Assembly (NCBI RefSeq): GCF_004792685.1
Contig: NZ_SRXT01000001.1
Coordinates: forward strand, 310,001 to 374,000
Direction: 5' to 3'
Length of the DNA stretch: 64,000 nt
Source: Sphingomonas gei
GTDB lineage: Bacteria; Pseudomonadota; Alphaproteobacteria; Sphingomonadales; Sphingomonadaceae
A program made the position numbers and the translations under genes. The notes under the pieces are model-generated. The model saw nothing but the letters and a program-made list of their open reading frames with translations. It did no database searches and had not been told where the DNA came from. Below, piece after piece: positions 63,146 to 64,000 of this stretch (the stretch's first letter is position 1; the number at the start of each line of letters is the position of its first letter).

Positions 63146-64000
63146 ATGAGCGAAGCGAAACGACGCGCGGCGTTACGCGCGGAAGCGTATCCGTTTAGCG
63201 CACCGTTGGATAGAAGGCGTTTCAATCACTACGCGATCGGGACTCGCCTCTCCATAGTTCATCATGTTGCGGAAGAGGTATCCTGGTGGTCGGCTGCGGA
63301 CGACCGTCTGATTGCCGTGGTCGTGCACGATCGGATCGATGACGACTATGGTTGGATCATTCTTGCCCGAGATCGGATCGGCAGGTTCCGGGCGGTTCTG
63401 CTCGATACGAGCCTCCCGTCCGCATTTCGGGCCGAAGAAGCGCTGCGTCTAGAGCTTGCGCGCGTGGTGCGGGAGGAGAATATCGCGGTACTCGGCGACC
63501 AGGCAGACACGCCGAATTCGCCCGTCGACCTTTTGGCGGTGCCGGACGCGGCCGACATGGCGGCGCTGCATCCATATTTCCTAGAGCTGCTCAACCGGCC
63601 GGCCCGCTCGCCGGGTCGAGCGGTGATCCGTGAGATTGGGCCTTGGCTGACTCCCAAGGATCCTCATCTCGTACAGGAATTTCAGGGGCAGGGGTTCGAC
63701 CAGCGCCTTTGGGAACTGTATCTGTGGGCGGCGTTTCGCGAGTTTGGCCTTGATGTCGAATTGCTCGAGGCGCCCGACTTTCGGTGTACGGCACCGGGTA
63801 TAGACTTCACTGTGGAAGCGACAACGGCTGCACCTTCGACGATGGGACCGCTTGCCTCGCATCCCGATCCGAAGACCGATGCCGAGATCGAAGAATTCCT
63901 CAAGGGCTATATGCCGATCAAATATGGTTCGGCGCTTCACTCGAAGCTGACCAAGACCAACGCCAAGGGCAAACACTATTGGGAGCGGGAGGAGAGCGCG
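63146..64000 (+). CDS. Unknown protein, 3' end cut by the window
   Basis: An open frame of 285 codons from the ATG at 63146 (MSEAKRRAALRAEAYPFSA) runs to the last base of the window with no stop. 'FDQRLWELYLWAAFREFGLDVELLEAPDFRCTA' (key W-E-L and APDF blocks) followed by 'GIDFTVEATTAAPS' resembles a restriction-like nuclease layout with E, D and a V-E-A-T in place of E-x-K. The resemblance is weak and no catalytic Lys is seen. It starts 170 bp after the caspase-like gene on the same strand and may be part of that module. Confidence 0.65.
   Translation, partial: MSEAKRRAALRAEAYPFSAPLDRRRFNHYAIGTRLSIVHHVAEEVSWWSAADDRLIAVVVHDRIDDDYGWIILARDRIGRFRAVLLDTSLPSAFRAEEALRLELARVVREENIAVLGDQADTPNSPVDLLAVPDAADMAALHPYFLELLNRPARSPGRAVIREIGPWLTPKDPHLVQEFQGQGFDQRLWELYLWAAFREFGLDVELLEAPDFRCTAPGIDFTVEATTAAPSTMGPLASHPDPKTDAEIEEFLKGYMPIKYGSALHSKLTKTNAKGKHYWEREESA

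Noticed and set aside
1..64000. CRISPR arrays, rRNA operons, intact tRNA genes and insertion-sequence transposases
   Set aside because: None was recognised by eye: no regularly spaced direct repeats, no DDE transposase motifs and no complete tRNA cloverleaf.

Overview
The window looks like a Sphingomonadaceae-type alphaproteobacterium (inferred). It is GC-rich with strongly GC-biased third codon positions. It carries large TonB-dependent receptors, a lasso-peptide cluster with its own isopeptidase, sphingomonad-style conjugation genes and CusA/CzcA metal pumps. No rRNA or ribosomal protein gene is present to fix the genus.

Left flank (1-6957), probably chromosomal: a minus-strand short-chain acyl-CoA operon (3-hydroxyacyl-CoA dehydrogenase, acetoacetyl-CoA synthetase and the start of another gene), a TonB-dependent receptor, and a divergent AraC-family regulator. 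At 7257-7302 lies the 3' part of a tRNA-Glu without its 5' half, next to a tyrosine integrase at 7430-8731. I read this as one attachment end of an integrative element that fills the rest of the window. The other end is not visible.

Metal block (9349-26950): a CusCBA-type pump with a CusF-like lipoprotein; a PbrT-like cytochrome c/FTR1 permease; two short CDF transporters; a methyltransferase; a CadR/PbrR-type MerR regulator; and a second, CzcCBA-type pump. Three near-identical MerR-type promoters with dyads appear to put the permease and both CDF genes under the one regulator.

Secretion and signalling block (27037-39478): two copies of an 88-bp structured repeat, then FecI-like sigma, FecR-like anti-sigma, an STN-bearing TonB receptor and an Atxe2-type lasso isopeptidase on the plus strand. 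Convergent to these are lasso cyclase, leader peptidase and a 43-codon precursor gene on the minus strand. Just upstream of the precursor, on the same strand, is a quorum-sensing set: luxR, luxI, a PhyH dioxygenase and a GntR regulator.

Cargo block 1 (39755-48338): a frameshifted DUF2285 gene, then unrecognised genes with nuclease hallmarks. These are a large protein with a PD-(D/E)XK-like core, a zinc-ribbon protein, two PIN-like proteins and two divergent DUF4238 proteins. This is the best candidate here for an undescribed defence-type system.

Mobile backbone (48929-60222): DUF2958, a ParB-like protein, an Excalibur protein, DUF736, an AlpA-like HTH protein, a TraF-like signal peptidase, a lytic transglycosylase and a DUF3363 relaxase with an inverted-repeat-rich candidate oriT upstream. 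Single unknown genes are inserted among these. Cargo block 2 (60275-64000) has lower GC and holds a caspase-like peptidase, its partner gene and an unknown gene cut by the window end.
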